NCBI RefSeq assembly: GCF_030719215.1
Contig: NZ_CP120983.1
Location: forward strand, 7,626,001 to 7,690,000
Direction: 5' to 3'
Length of the DNA stretch: 64,000 nt
Source: Streptomyces sp. Alt3
GTDB lineage: Bacteria; Actinomycetota; Actinomycetes; Streptomycetales; Streptomycetaceae
Under the pieces are notes generated by a model. That model was given only the letters and a program-made list of their open reading frames with translations, was not told the origin of the DNA and ran no database searches. Made by a program: the position numbers and the translations under genes. Shown piece by piece: positions 40,936 to 50,094 of this stretch (its first letter is position 1; every line of letters starts with the position of its first letter).

Positions 40936-42219
40936 ATGCCGACCCTCGGGGCCATCGCCGACGACTTCACCGGAGCAACCGATCTCGCCACCATGCTCGT
41001 CGCCCGGGGCCACCGGACCGTGGTGACGGTGGGCCCGGAGTCCCTCACCGACGGCCCGGGGGGAGCGGCCGTGCGTGACGCCGACGCGGTCGTGGTGGCC
41101 CTCAAGTCGCGCACCGCACCGGTGGACGAGGCCGTCGGTACGTCACTGGCTGCCCTGCGCGCCCTGCGCCTGGCCGGCTGCGAGCGGTTCTACTTCAAGT
41201 ACTGCTCCACCTTCGACTCCACTCCCGTCGGCAACATCGGGCCGGTCGCCGACGCCCTCCTCGCGGAGCTGGACGAACGCCGCACGGTGGTCGTCCCCTC
41301 GTTCCCCGCCACCGGCCGCACCGTCTACAAGGGCCGTCTCTTCGTCCACGACGAACTCCTCGACGAGAGTCCCATGCGGCACCACCCGCTCACGCCGATG
41401 CGCGACTCCCACGTCGGCCGGCTGCTCACCCCGCAGACCCGCCACCAGGTCCGCCTCGTCGGCCTCGACACCGTGCGGCAGGGCGCCGACGCACTGCGCG
41501 CCGCTCTCGACGCCCCGGAGCTCGCCGACTCGCTGGTCGTCGTGGACGCCGTGAGCGACGAGGACCTGGTGACCGTCTGCGCGGCCACCACCCACCTCGC
41601 CCTCGTCACCGGCGCGGCGGGCCTCGCCCTGGGGCTCACCGGCCCGCACCCCGAAGCCGCCCGTGCCACGCCCGCGTCCCGCCCGGGCGACCCCGGCGTC
41701 GTCCTCTCCGGCAGCGCCTCGTCGGCGACCAGGGCCCAGGTCGCCCACGCGCGCACCCGCCTGCCGAACCGCAAGCTCGACATCGCCGCCCTGCGCGCCG
41801 ACTTCACGGGCGAGGTCGCCGCGCTCGTCGACTTCGTACGCAGGTCCTGGGAGGAGGAGCCGGGCACGCCACCCCTCATCCATTCCGTCGACGACCTCGG
41901 TGACCTCGAACAGGCGGCGCCCGACGACGGCCCCGCCGCCTCGGAACTCGTCGAGCGCGCCCTCGCCGCCTGCGCCACCGCCCTGGTCGCCGCGGGCGCA
42001 CGGCGCGTCCTCGTCGCCGGCGGCGAGACCTCCGGCGCCGTCGTCACGGCCCTCGGGGTCCGCACCCTGTCCATCGGCGCGCCCATCGCCCCCGGCGTCA
42101 CGTGGGCCCGCGCCGATGGCCGGGCCCACGGCCAGGAGCACACCGTGGACCTCGCCCTGAAGTCGGGCAACTTCGGCGACACCGCCATCTTCACGGAAGC
42201 CTGGAGCGCGCTGGCATGA
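40936..42219 (+). CDS. otnK: Four-carbon acid sugar kinase (3-oxo-tetronate kinase type, DUF1537)
   Basis: 427 residues, matching the OtnK family. N-terminal LGAIADDFTGATDLATML, FYFKYCSTFDSTPVGNIGPV and VVPSFPATGRTVYKG; C-terminal nucleotide-binding RRVLVAGGETSGAVVTALG and LALKSGNFGDTAIFTEA. It phosphorylates 3-oxo-tetronate to its 4-phosphate. ATG 40936 has AAGGAGG 6 nt upstream. Its stop overlaps the decarboxylase start (ATGA), consistent with consecutive steps. Confidence 0.88.
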   Translation: MPTLGAIADDFTGATDLATMLVARGHRTVVTVGPESLTDGPGGAAVRDADAVVVALKSRTAPVDEAVGTSLAALRALRLAGCERFYFKYCSTFDSTPVGNIGPVADALLAELDERRTVVVPSFPATGRTVYKGRLFVHDELLDESPMRHHPLTPMRDSHVGRLLTPQTRHQVRLVGLDTVRQGADALRAALDAPELADSLVVVDAVSDEDLVTVCAATTHLALVTGAAGLALGLTGPHPEAARATPASRPGDPGVVLSGSASSATRAQVAHARTRLPNRKLDIAALRADFTGEVAALVDFVRRSWEEEPGTPPLIHSVDDLGDLEQAAPDDGPAASELVERALAACATALVAAGARRVLVAGGETSGAVVTALGVRTLSIGAPIAPGVTWARADGRAHGQEHTVDLALKSGNFGDTAIFTEAWSALA

Positions 42220-42857
42220 GCGACCCCCGCACCGAACTCGCCGCGGCGGGCGCCAGGCTGGCGGCCCTGGGGCTCAGCCCGGGTTCCTCCGGAAACCTGA
42301 GTGTCCGGATCGACGACCGCATGCTCATCACTCCCACCGGCGCCGACCTCGCCGAGGTGGACCCCGACGGGCTCAGCGTGCTCGGTCTCGACGGCACCCA
42401 CCTCGACGGGCCGCGTCCGTCGAAGGAGTTCCCCCTGCACAGCGCCTTCTACCGGCGGGACGCCGCCACCCGCGCCGTCGTGCACCTGCACGCCCGGAAC
42501 GCCACCGCGGTGTCCTGTCTCCCCCCGTGGTCGGCCAGGAGCGCGCTGCCGCCGCTGACCCCGTACTTCGTGATGCGGGTCGGGCAGACCCCCCTCGTCC
42601 CTTACGCCCCGCCCGGCGACGCGGACCAGGCGGAGGTCCTGGCCCGGCTGCCCTTCCCGCTCCGCGCGGCACTCCTCCAGAACCACGGGCCCGTCCTCGC
42701 CGGCGCCACGATGGCCCGCGCCGTCGACGCGGCGGTGGAGCTGGAGGAGGTGTCCGCCCTGCTCCTGGCGCTGGGGGAGCGGTCGCCGCGGCTCCTGACA
42801 CCGGAGGAGGCGGGCACGCTCGCGCGGAAGTACGACTCGCCGTGGGGTGAGAGCTGA
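42216..42857 (+). CDS. otnC: Class II aldolase-fold decarboxylase (3-oxo-tetronate 4-phosphate decarboxylase type)
   Basis: 213 residues. GSSGNLSVRIDDRMLITPTG, the acid/base region PSKEFPLH, the metal-binding HLHARNA and LLQNHGPVLAGATMARAVD are those of the aldolase II/adducin family. With OtnK it would produce dihydroxyacetone phosphate and CO2 from 3-oxo-tetronate 4-phosphate. Followed by a direct repeat and hairpin. Confidence 0.87.
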   Translation: MSDPRTELAAAGARLAALGLSPGSSGNLSVRIDDRMLITPTGADLAEVDPDGLSVLGLDGTHLDGPRPSKEFPLHSAFYRRDAATRAVVHLHARNATAVSCLPPWSARSALPPLTPYFVMRVGQTPLVPYAPPGDADQAEVLARLPFPLRAALLQNHGPVLAGATMARAVDAAVELEEVSALLLALGERSPRLLTPEEAGTLARKYDSPWGES

Positions 42858-42865
42858 GGAGTGCC

Positions 42866-42914
42866 ACGACGGCGGCCGGGTGAGGGGCGCCGCGACGACG
42901 GCGGCCGGGTGAGG
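42866..42914. repeat. 20-bp direct repeat after otnC
   Basis: ACGACGGCGGCCGGGTGAGG at 42866-42885 and again at 42895-42914, 29 bp apart. The second copy forms the left arm of the terminator hairpin, so it may be a duplicated terminator half. Confidence 0.6.
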
Positions 42915-42932
42915 AGCGTCTCACCCGGCCGC
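42901..42932 (+). terminator. Terminator hairpin after otnC
   Basis: GCGGCCGGGTGAG, loop GAGCGT, CTCACCCGGCCGC: a perfect 13-bp stem, about 45 bp past the otnC stop and just upstream of the PadR operator. Confidence 0.65.
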
Positions 42933-42941
42933 CGCCGCTTG

Positions 42942-42961
42942 CTATGCAACCAGTTGCATAG
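42942..42961. promoter_or_regulatory. PadR operator candidate
   Basis: CTATGCAACCAGTTGCATAG has perfect 9-bp arms around CA, 12 bp before the PadR-type start at 42974. Its position over the start region suggests autorepression and control of the downstream acyl-CoA dehydrogenase gene. Confidence 0.7.
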
Positions 42962-42973
42962 AACGATCGGGGC

Positions 42974-43540
42974 ATGGCGCTCGAACACGCGATCCTCGTC
43001 TCCCTGCTGGAGCAGCCGGGCTCCGGCTATGAGCTGGCCCGGCGGTTCGAGCGGTCCATCGGATACTTCTGGACCGCCACCCACCAGCAGATCTATCGCG
43101 TCCTCAAGCGCATGGAGGGCGACGGCCTGCTGGACGTCCGCGACGTCCCGCAGGAGCGCCGGCCCGACAAGAAGGAGTACTCCGTCGCCGGCCCCGGCCG
43201 GGCAGCCCTCTCCGGCTGGCTGCACGAACCGATCGAACCGGAGAGCCTCCGCCACGACCTCGCCGTGAAGATCCGGGGTGCGGCCTTCGACGACCCGGCC
43301 GCACTGCTCGACGAGGTCGAGCGTCACCACCGGGTGCACGCCGACCGGCTCGCGCACTACCTCGCCGGGGAACTGCGCGACTTCACCGGCCCGGACGCCC
43401 CGGCACCGCTCAACGCCGGCCAGGAGCTCCAGCACGTCGTGCTGCGTGGCGGCATCGCTTACGAACGCATGACCGTCGCCTGGCTCGACGACGTACTCGC
43501 CACCCTCCGCGGGCTCGGCGCGGCCGTGCCGCGCGGCTGA
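42974..43540 (+). CDS. PadR family transcriptional regulator
   Basis: 188 residues. Winged-helix domain MALEHAILVSLLEQPGSGYE, FWTATHQQIYRVLKRMEGDG and a wing with DKKEYSVAGPGR, then a coiled dimerisation domain of PadR type. It likely represses itself and the neighbouring acyl-CoA dehydrogenase gene 48 nt downstream through the palindrome at 42942-42961. Ligand unknown, possibly an acyl-CoA or phenolic acid. Confidence 0.9.
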   Translation: MALEHAILVSLLEQPGSGYELARRFERSIGYFWTATHQQIYRVLKRMEGDGLLDVRDVPQERRPDKKEYSVAGPGRAALSGWLHEPIEPESLRHDLAVKIRGAAFDDPAALLDEVERHHRVHADRLAHYLAGELRDFTGPDAPAPLNAGQELQHVVLRGGIAYERMTVAWLDDVLATLRGLGAAVPRG

Positions 43541-43588
43541 CCCGACCCCGCACCCTCCCGCCCGTACACCCCTGGAAGGCGTACCGCC

Positions 43589-45307
43589 ATGGCCGACCCG
43601 CTGCTCTTCAACCCGCGTGCCTACGACCCGGCGCACTTCGACCCCGGGACCCGCAGGCTGCTGCGTGCCACCATCGACTGGTTCGAGAGCCGCGGCAAGC
43701 GCCGGATCATCGAGGACTACCGGTCCCGCGCCTGGCTGGGCGATTTCCTCGAGTTCTCCGCGAAGGAAGGCCTCTTCGCCACCTTCCTCACCCCCGCCTC
43801 CGCCACGGACCGTGAGGACGGGCGCTGGGACACCGCCCGCATCGCCGCGCTCAACGAGATCTTCGGGTTCTACGGACTCGACTACTGGTACGCCTGGCAG
43901 GTGACCATCCTCGGTCTCGGCCCGGTCTGGCAGAGCGACAACGCCGCCGCCCGCGACCACGCCGCCGAACTCCTCTCCCAGGGCGAGGTGTTCGCCTTCG
44001 GCCTGTCGGAGAAGGCGCACGGAGCCGACATCTACTCCACCGACATGCTCCTGGCACCGGACGGCGGCGGCGGCTTCCTGGCAACCGGCTCCAAGTACTA
44101 CATAGGCAACGGCAACGCCGCGGGGCTCGTCTCCGTCTTCGGGCGCCGGACGGACGTCGAAGGCCCGGACGGCTACGTCTTCTTCGCGGCGGACAGCCGC
44201 CACCCGGCCTACCACCTGGTGAAGAACGTCGTCGACTCGTCCAAGTACGTCAGCGAGTTCCGCCTCGACGGCTACCCGGTCGGCCCCGACGACGTCCTGC
44301 ACACGGGCCGCGCCGCCTTCGACGCCGCCCTCAACACCGTCAACGTGGGCAAGTTCAACCTCTGCACCGCCTCGATCGGCATCTGCGAGCACGCGATGTA
44401 CGAGGCCGTCACCCACGCGCACAACCGCATCCTCTACGGCCGCCCCGTGACCGCCTTCCCGCACGTGCGCCGGGAGCTCGCCGACGCCTACGTCCGGCTC
44501 GTCGGCATGAAGCTGTTCAGCGACCGCGCCGTCGACTACTTCCGCTCGGCGGGGCCCGAGGACCGCCGGTACCTGCTGTTCAACCCGATGACGAAGATGA
44601 AGGTGACCACGGAGGGCGAGAAGGTCATCGACCTGATGTGGGACGTCATCGCGGCCAGGGGCTTCGAGAAGGACACCTACTTCGCCCAGGCCGCCGTGGA
44701 GATCCGCAGCCTGCCGAAGCTGGAGGGCACGGTCCACGTCAACCTCGCCCTGATCCTGAAGTTCATGCGCAACCACCTGCTGGACCCCGCCGGCTACGAG
44801 CCCGTGGGCACACGGCTGGACGCCGCCGACGACGCGTTCCTCTTCCGTCAGGGACCGGCTCGCGGCCTCGGTTCCGTGCGCTTCCACGACTGGCGCCCGG
44901 CCTACGACGCGTACGCCGCGGTCCCCAACGTCGCCCGCTTCCGGGAACAGGCCGACGCGCTGTGCGACTTCGTGGCCCGCATCGCCCCCGACGAGCGGCA
45001 GAGCCGGGACCTCGACTTCCTGCTGTCCGTCGGACAGCTCTTCGCCCTGGTCGTCCACGGACAGCTGATCCTGGAACAGGCCCGGCTGACCGGCCTGGAC
45101 GAGGACGTGCTCGACGAGCTCTTCTCCGTGCTCGTCCGCGACTTCTCCGCGAACGCCGTCGAACTGCACGGCAAGGACTCCGCCAGCGGGGAGCAGCAGG
45201 ACTGGGCCATCGCCGCGGTGCGCCGGCCCGTCGTGGACGAGGCCCGCTCGGCGCGCGTCTGGGACCGTGTCGAGGCACTTTCGGGGGCGTACGAGATGGC
45301 TTTGTGA
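43589..45307 (+). CDS. Acyl-CoA dehydrogenase family protein
   Basis: 572 residues, longer than the usual 380-400 because of a C-terminal extension. FAFGLSEKAHGADIYSTDML (flavin loop), SKYYIGNGNAAGLVSVFGRR, NTVNVGKFNLCTASIGICEHA and YGRPVTAFPHVRRELADAYV are core segments. It should oxidise an acyl-CoA with FAD. Linked to PadR by position and probably induced by its ligand. The substrate chain is unknown. Confidence 0.87.
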   Translation: MADPLLFNPRAYDPAHFDPGTRRLLRATIDWFESRGKRRIIEDYRSRAWLGDFLEFSAKEGLFATFLTPASATDREDGRWDTARIAALNEIFGFYGLDYWYAWQVTILGLGPVWQSDNAAARDHAAELLSQGEVFAFGLSEKAHGADIYSTDMLLAPDGGGGFLATGSKYYIGNGNAAGLVSVFGRRTDVEGPDGYVFFAADSRHPAYHLVKNVVDSSKYVSEFRLDGYPVGPDDVLHTGRAAFDAALNTVNVGKFNLCTASIGICEHAMYEAVTHAHNRILYGRPVTAFPHVRRELADAYVRLVGMKLFSDRAVDYFRSAGPEDRRYLLFNPMTKMKVTTEGEKVIDLMWDVIAARGFEKDTYFAQAAVEIRSLPKLEGTVHVNLALILKFMRNHLLDPAGYEPVGTRLDAADDAFLFRQGPARGLGSVRFHDWRPAYDAYAAVPNVARFREQADALCDFVARIAPDERQSRDLDFLLSVGQLFALVVHGQLILEQARLTGLDEDVLDELFSVLVRDFSANAVELHGKDSASGEQQDWAIAAVRRPVVDEARSARVWDRVEALSGAYEMAL

Positions 45308-45414
45308 CTCCGACCGGGTATCAGGCCGGGCCGGCCCGCATCGCCTGCGCTCGCGGGGGCATATGGAAGGTCCGGCGGCCGGAAGTGGCCGGCTGCCAGG
45401 AGGAGGAGGTGACC

Positions 45415-45771
45415 ATGGAAACGGTCTGGGCGGGTCCGGCACAGACGGACGGCGCACTGGGTGACGGCGTCATCGGATACGACGTGGAAGCACCGGACGG
45501 AAGCGTGGGCACCGTGATCAGGCTCTCGCCGGTACCGGGATTCGACCACCTGGTGATCGACGCGGGTGTCTGGAAGTTCGGGAGAAGCGTCGTCGTGCCC
45601 GCGGGCATGGTGACCGGCGTCGACGACGCCGAACGGGTGATCAAGGTCGGGTGCACCAAGGACCAGATCAAGGACGCCCCGCGCTTCGAGCGTGATCAGG
45701 ACACCGGGGACCTCTTCTATCTGCGGCAGCTCGGCGCGTACTACGAATCGCTGACTGCCGGCCAGGGATGA
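45415..45771 (+). CDS. PRC-barrel-like/DUF2171-type small protein
   Basis: 118 residues. GYDVEAPDGSVGTVIRLSPV, FDHLVIDAGVWKFGRSVVVP and KDQIKDAPRF are typical of PRC-barrel-like stress proteins of actinobacteria. ATG 45415 is chosen because AGGAGGAGGTG lies directly upstream. No catalytic residues are obvious; a regulatory or structural role is possible. Confidence 0.8.
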   Translation: METVWAGPAQTDGALGDGVIGYDVEAPDGSVGTVIRLSPVPGFDHLVIDAGVWKFGRSVVVPAGMVTGVDDAERVIKVGCTKDQIKDAPRFERDQDTGDLFYLRQLGAYYESLTAGQG

Positions 45772-45776
45772 CACCG

Positions 45777-45814
45777 GGCCGGGTGGCACCGACGGATGTC
45801 GGTGCCACCCGGCC
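45777..45814. terminator. Bidirectional terminator
   Basis: Perfect 17-bp stem GGCCGGGTGGCACCGAC with loop GGAT, between the convergent PRC-barrel (plus) and TMEM175-like (minus) genes. Confidence 0.8.
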
Positions 45815-45829
45815 GCCGCCGGCCCCGCG

Positions 45830-46453
45830 TCAGGAGGGCTGCGCCCGGCGGTAGCGTGAGCCGAGCGCCACCTTGAGCGGGAGGAGCGCAAGCCAGGACC
45901 ACATGGCGGCCACCGGTGAGAGCGCGTAGGCGAGCGGGACGGTGGCGCCGAAGACCAGGGCCGTGTTCCCCAGATCGGTCGCCACGAAGCGGGCGGTTCT
46001 CTCCGTGGCGGGATCGGACGGCCACCTCCCCCGCAGCCCTGTCCGCAGCACCGCCAGTTCGAGCACGTTGGTGAGGCATACGGCGCCCGCGTAGACGGCG
46101 ACCGCCAGGGGCTCGGAGGCGTACTCCGACAGCAACGAGGTCGGAAAGGGGATGAGCGCGATGGCGCCGAGCCAGACGAGCGCGAGTTTCAGCGTCCGTC
46201 CCTCGAAACGCGGGACCAGCTCCACGATCCGGCGGTGGTCCCGCCAGAAGGCGGCAAGGATCATGAAGCTGAGAGCGTACGCGCCGAGATCCGGCAGTAC
46301 ACCGCGGACGGCGTCCCGGAAGCCCTGCGCGGTCAGTTCCGGCGGCACGCGGACATCGAGGACCAGCAGCGTCATGGCGATCGCGAAGATCCCGTCGGAC
46401 AGGGCCGTCAGCCGTTCCGCGTTCTTCCCGTCGCCCGCTCGGGTGTCGTCCAC
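45830..46453 (-). CDS. TMEM175/DUF1211 family membrane protein
   Basis: About 207 residues, six hydrophobic helices. RLTALSDGIFAIAMTLLVLD with VRVP is the conserved first helix of bacterial TMEM175-type potassium channels, and AFWRDHRRIVELV is also typical. GTG 46453 is preferred; an upstream ATG at 46510 adds a Pro/Arg-rich tail. Confidence 0.8.
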   Translation of the reverse strand: MDDTRAGDGKNAERLTALSDGIFAIAMTLLVLDVRVPPELTAQGFRDAVRGVLPDLGAYALSFMILAAFWRDHRRIVELVPRFEGRTLKLALVWLGAIALIPFPTSLLSEYASEPLAVAVYAGAVCLTNVLELAVLRTGLRGRWPSDPATERTARFVATDLGNTALVFGATVPLAYALSPVAAMWSWLALLPLKVALGSRYRRAQPS

Positions 46454-46555
46454 CCGCCCAGCGTCCCGGGGCCGGGCCGGTACCCGGCCGATTAGGCCGA
46501 CGGCGGGCAAGCCGGGCGCCGCGCCCTACGGCCGGCGCCCGTGCCCGGCGGCGGG

Positions 46556-46819
46556 TCAGACTGCCTGGAGCTTGTCGTCCCGCTGGGCGCCGACCGTCCG
46601 GCGGAGTGCGGGGGAGACGGCGGGCCGTACCCCGAGCATGGTGTCGGCGGTGTGGAGGGCCTGCGGAACCGCCTGAGTGCCGGTCATCACGCACAGGGTG
46701 TAGGCGGCGTCCTCCACTGCCCGGGCCGTGACGTCCGTGGAGCGCCGCGCGTCCTCGATCCGTGCGTCGGCGTAACGAGCCAGAGCCACTCTCAGGTCCT
46801 GCGGGCTGGGTGTCAGCAC
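46556..46819 (-). CDS. DUF5133-type small protein
   Basis: 87 residues. RVALARYADARIED...RAVEDAAYTLCVMTGTQAVPQAL matches the Streptomyces-specific DUF5133 pattern with LxxAYTLCVMTGT. GTG 46819 has GGAGGAG 7 nt upstream; a longer frame to 46870 lacks support. Function unknown. Confidence 0.75.
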   Translation of the reverse strand: MLTPSPQDLRVALARYADARIEDARRSTDVTARAVEDAAYTLCVMTGTQAVPQALHTADTMLGVRPAVSPALRRTVGAQRDDKLQAV

Positions 46820-47013
46820 AGGGTTCTCCTCCAGGGTCGATCCACGTCCGGTACGGGGGATCCGGGGCACAGGGCACGACAGGCCCAGCGGTGCGGTTCA
46901 CACTCCGTCATGTGACCCGGTATCAGGCGTCTACCCGCTCAGGGGCGGAGTACACAGCGGCCCGTCTGCGTGTACACCGGGCCGTACCGGTCCTGGCGTT
47001 CTACCGTTCACCG

Positions 47014-47679
47014 ATGCGATCTGTCCCCTGGTGGGTGCTGTTCTCCTCGGTGTGCGCCCCGGTCCTCCTCGTCGGTGGCTGGGCGGTCTCGGCGCAGCTC
47101 CAGGGCCCCGGCTACGACCCCGCGTCGGCGACGATCAGCATCCTCGCCTCCGACGGCGCCGCCGGGTACTGGGTGATGACGCCGGCGCTGCTCGCACTGG
47201 GAGCCTGCCACGTGGTCACCGCGTCCGGGCTGCGCCCCGCCGCGCGGTCCGGACGGGCTGCGCTGGCCGGAGGCGGACTCTCGGCGATGCTGCTGGCTCT
47301 GTTCCCGGCACCGGCCAGCGGCGGGTCGTTCGCCCACGGTGTGGTCGTGGCCGTGGGATTCTGCCTGCTCGCGGTGTGGCCGGTCCTGGCCGTGCGACGC
47401 CGGGCCGCGAGGCGGCGCGTCGTGGCTGCCGCCGGGGACACCTGGCCGCGCCCGACGGCCCGGTCCGGAAGGACGGCACCATGGGGACTGCGGCCCGCGC
47501 CCTCCGTCACGGCGGCCGCGCTGATGTGGCTCGGCGGAGCCTGGTTCCTGCTCGCCCTGTACATGCTCGACACGGCGGGAGCCGCGGAGCGGGTCCTCAC
47601 GTTCGCGCAGTCGTTCTGGCCGCTCGTCGTGGTCGTCTCCTGCTTCCGGCACGAAGGTGACGACGGGCACCCGGGCTGA
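47014..47679 (+). CDS. DUF998 family membrane protein
   Basis: 221 residues, about six hydrophobic segments. Begins VPWWVLFSSVCAPVLLVGGW and contains GYDPASATISILASDGAAGY, the conserved DUF998 loop. ATG 47014 is chosen at the first helix; a longer frame back to 46762 overlaps the DUF5133 gene. Function unknown. Confidence 0.75.
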   Translation: MRSVPWWVLFSSVCAPVLLVGGWAVSAQLQGPGYDPASATISILASDGAAGYWVMTPALLALGACHVVTASGLRPAARSGRAALAGGGLSAMLLALFPAPASGGSFAHGVVVAVGFCLLAVWPVLAVRRRAARRRVVAAAGDTWPRPTARSGRTAPWGLRPAPSVTAAALMWLGGAWFLLALYMLDTAGAAERVLTFAQSFWPLVVVVSCFRHEGDDGHPG

Positions 47680-47849
47680 TCTCCGGCACCCGCGTACCCG
47701 GCCGGCTGCCGCCTGTTCGGCCTGCAACCGGCCCTCGCGACGACCGCGCGTGGTCGCCGTAGTCATGGCGGGTTCCACCGAGGCCCGGACCGAGGCGTCT
47801 TCGGCCCGGGCCTGCTGCGCCCTCGGAAGGCAGGTAACCCTCCCGAGGG

Positions 47850-48638
47850 TCACTTCACGTCGACGTGGTCCCCTGCGGAGGCGGCCGCCGGGGTGGTGGC
47901 AGTGCCGGCGAAGGAGTAGCGGAAGTAGCCGTCCGCCGTGGCCTTCGTCGTCGTCCTCAGGTTGCCCTTGCCGTCCGTCGTGACGGTCCTGAGGGTCTTG
48001 TAGGTGCTCGTGCCCTTCTTCCTGAACTGGAGTTTCACCGGCTGCCCGGTGTAGCCCCCGTACTTGTAGGTCACCCAGTTGGCGCGGGTCAGGGCGCCCG
48101 TCACGGTGATCGTCCTGTTCTTCTTCACCGGTTCCGGCGAGGCGTCGACCGTCAGCCTGGAGGCGCGCAGGACCTTCGCCCTGGCGGCCGAATCCCTGGT
48201 GATGTAGTCACCGTCGTTCGCCAGGGCGAGGGCACGCACGGTCCAGGTCCCGGCGGTGGTGTTGTCCTGGGGGTGGATGCGCGGATCGATCTTCAGCGTG
48301 TAGGTGCACGTGGTCGTGGTGAAGCTCTGGCGCACGCACTTGCCCGCGGTGTCGTGGGGCATCACGAGACCGTAGGCGTCGCCGTTCGGGAGGGGCGTGT
48401 GCCACATGACCGGGGCGGTCTTCCCGACCTCGATGCCCGAGTCGTCCGTGGCGGTCACCGCGATGGTGAACGTCTTCACGGCCGTGGTCCCCAGGACGAT
48501 GTCCTTCCCTCCGTTGACGACCACCTTCGTGATCCTGATGTCGCCCGAGAAGTCGTCCGCCCGGGCGGACGCCGGGACAGTGACCGCGGACAGGGCGAGG
48601 GCCCCGGCGAAGCCCGCCATGGTGGTGCGGTGATGCAT
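47850..48638 (-). CDS. Secreted DUF5707-like protein
   Basis: 262 residues. Signal peptide MHHRTTMAGFAGALALSAVT... then ADDFSGDIRITKVVVNGGKD and beta-rich domains with VKKNRTITVTGALTRANWVT and LQFRKKGTSTYKTLRTVTTD, the latter resembling surface or calcium-binding adhesion repeats. Two cysteines (CVRQSFTTTTC) may bond. ATG 48638 has GGGGGAA 7 nt upstream. Extracellular; function unknown. Confidence 0.75.
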   Translation of the reverse strand: MHHRTTMAGFAGALALSAVTVPASARADDFSGDIRITKVVVNGGKDIVLGTTAVKTFTIAVTATDDSGIEVGKTAPVMWHTPLPNGDAYGLVMPHDTAGKCVRQSFTTTTCTYTLKIDPRIHPQDNTTAGTWTVRALALANDGDYITRDSAARAKVLRASRLTVDASPEPVKKNRTITVTGALTRANWVTYKYGGYTGQPVKLQFRKKGTSTYKTLRTVTTDGKGNLRTTTKATADGYFRYSFAGTATTPAAASAGDHVDVK

Positions 48639-48833
48639 GAAGGCGCTTCCCCCATGTTCCATCGCCTCAGGGATGTCCTGAGGCGGAGCTGACCATGCCC
48701 ACCCGGTACACGGGTGGCACGGACATGACCAGCAACTCACGGGAAAGGTTGCCCTCCGATCCACGGCTGCCAGGATCCTCGGTGCCGAAAGCCAGTTGAA
48801 ACGGTGCCCCTTGGTGGGGGAGGGTCTGCGGGC

Positions 48834-49382
48834 ATGGAGTACTTCTGCTACCACCGTGACCGGCCGGGCTCTCTCGCGTTGCGCGAGGAGTTGCTGGAGG
48901 CGCACTGGTCCTACATGGACCGGTACGCGAAGGAGCTGATCGCTCGCGGTCCGACCTTCGCCGACGACGGCGAGACGCCCACCGGAAGCGTGCACATCGT
49001 CGGTCTGCCCGATCCCGCCGCCGCCCGTGCCTTCGCCTTCGACGAGCCCAACTACCAGGCCGGTGCGTACCGGGACGTGCTGCTGCGCCGGTGGCGCAAC
49101 GTACTGGGGCGCACCATGTGGGACTTTCCCGGTGGCCGTGGTGGTGGCAACCGGTACCTGGTGATCGGCCTCGGCGAGGGTCCGGCCGCAGACCTCACCC
49201 CGCCGCCCGGCCAGGACGAGCTGATCGCGTACGGGCCACTGCTGTCCGACGACGGCGGCACCTGGGTGGGTACGGCGGCGCTGCTCGGTGCCCCGGACCC
49301 GGATACGGCACGCGCCGTCCTGACCCCGGACCGGTACGCCGGCATCGAGGTCCACGACTGGGAGTTCGGCGGGCGTCGGTGA
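48834..49382 (+). CDS. Tandem YCII-domain protein
   Basis: 182 residues with two copies of a YCII-like fold. The first is YFCYHRDRPGSLALREELLE, ARGPTFADDGETPTGSVHIV; the second NRYLVIGLGEGPAADL..., YGPLLSDDGGTWVGTAALLG, ending with EVHDWEFGG. Usually stand-alone dimers, so the fused pair would be an internal dimer. Function unknown. Confidence 0.75.
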   Translation: MEYFCYHRDRPGSLALREELLEAHWSYMDRYAKELIARGPTFADDGETPTGSVHIVGLPDPAAARAFAFDEPNYQAGAYRDVLLRRWRNVLGRTMWDFPGGRGGGNRYLVIGLGEGPAADLTPPPGQDELIAYGPLLSDDGGTWVGTAALLGAPDPDTARAVLTPDRYAGIEVHDWEFGGRR

Positions 49383-49416
49383 GCCACCGGGCGGTGAGTA
49401 TCCAGTAGTGCCCCGC

Positions 49417-50094
49417 TCAGTCCTCCGCGTCGCGGACCAGGAGCGCGATCTGGACCCGGTTCGCGACCGCCAGCTTGGCGAACAGGCTCCCGGTGTGGGC
49501 CTTGACCGTCGCGACGGTGATGCGCAGCCGCTCGGCGATCTGCGGGTTGCCCAGTCCGTCCGCGATGGCCCGGGCGGTCTCCCGCTCCCGTTCGGTCAGC
49601 ACGGACAGCTGCTCGCGCGCGGCCTCGCGGGAGCGGCTACGGGCGTGCGAGGAGTCCGGGCCGGTGGCAGCGGCGATCACCCGTGCCGTGGCCGCAGGTG
49701 ACAGCACCGGGTTGCCGTCCGCGACGGTCCGCACCGCGTCCAGGATGCGGGAAGGCGGGGTGTCCTTGAGGACGAAGCCGAGCGCTCCGGCGCGCAGCGC
49801 CCCGAGTACCAGGTCGTTGGAGTCGAAGGTGGTCAGCATCAGGACCCGGGGCGGCGCCGGCCGGGCGAGCATCTCCCGCGTCGTGTCCAGACCGTCCCGG
49901 CCGGGCATGCGCACGTCCATCAGCACCACATCGGGCCGCTGTTCGTCCACCACGGCGAGCGCGGCGTTCCCGTCGGCCGCCTCCGCCACGACGGTCAGGT
50001 CCGGTTCGCCGTCGATGACGAGCCGCAGGGCCATGCGCACCAGCTGTTCGTCGTCGACGATGACGACACGTACGCGATCGTGTCGGCTTTCCAC
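49417..50094 (-). CDS. NarL-type response regulator
   Basis: 225 residues. Receiver domain RVVIVDDEQLVRMALRLVID, phosphoacceptor Asp in VVLMDVRMPGRDG, and C-terminal LuxR helix-turn-helix LTERERETARAIADGLGNPQ, IAERLRITVATVKAHTGSLF. It starts directly after the kinase stop (TGA then GTG) and pairs with it. Confidence 0.92.
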   Translation of the reverse strand: MESRHDRVRVVIVDDEQLVRMALRLVIDGEPDLTVVAEAADGNAALAVVDEQRPDVVLMDVRMPGRDGLDTTREMLARPAPPRVLMLTTFDSNDLVLGALRAGALGFVLKDTPPSRILDAVRTVADGNPVLSPAATARVIAAATGPDSSHARSRSREAAREQLSVLTERERETARAIADGLGNPQIAERLRITVATVKAHTGSLFAKLAVANRVQIALLVRDAED

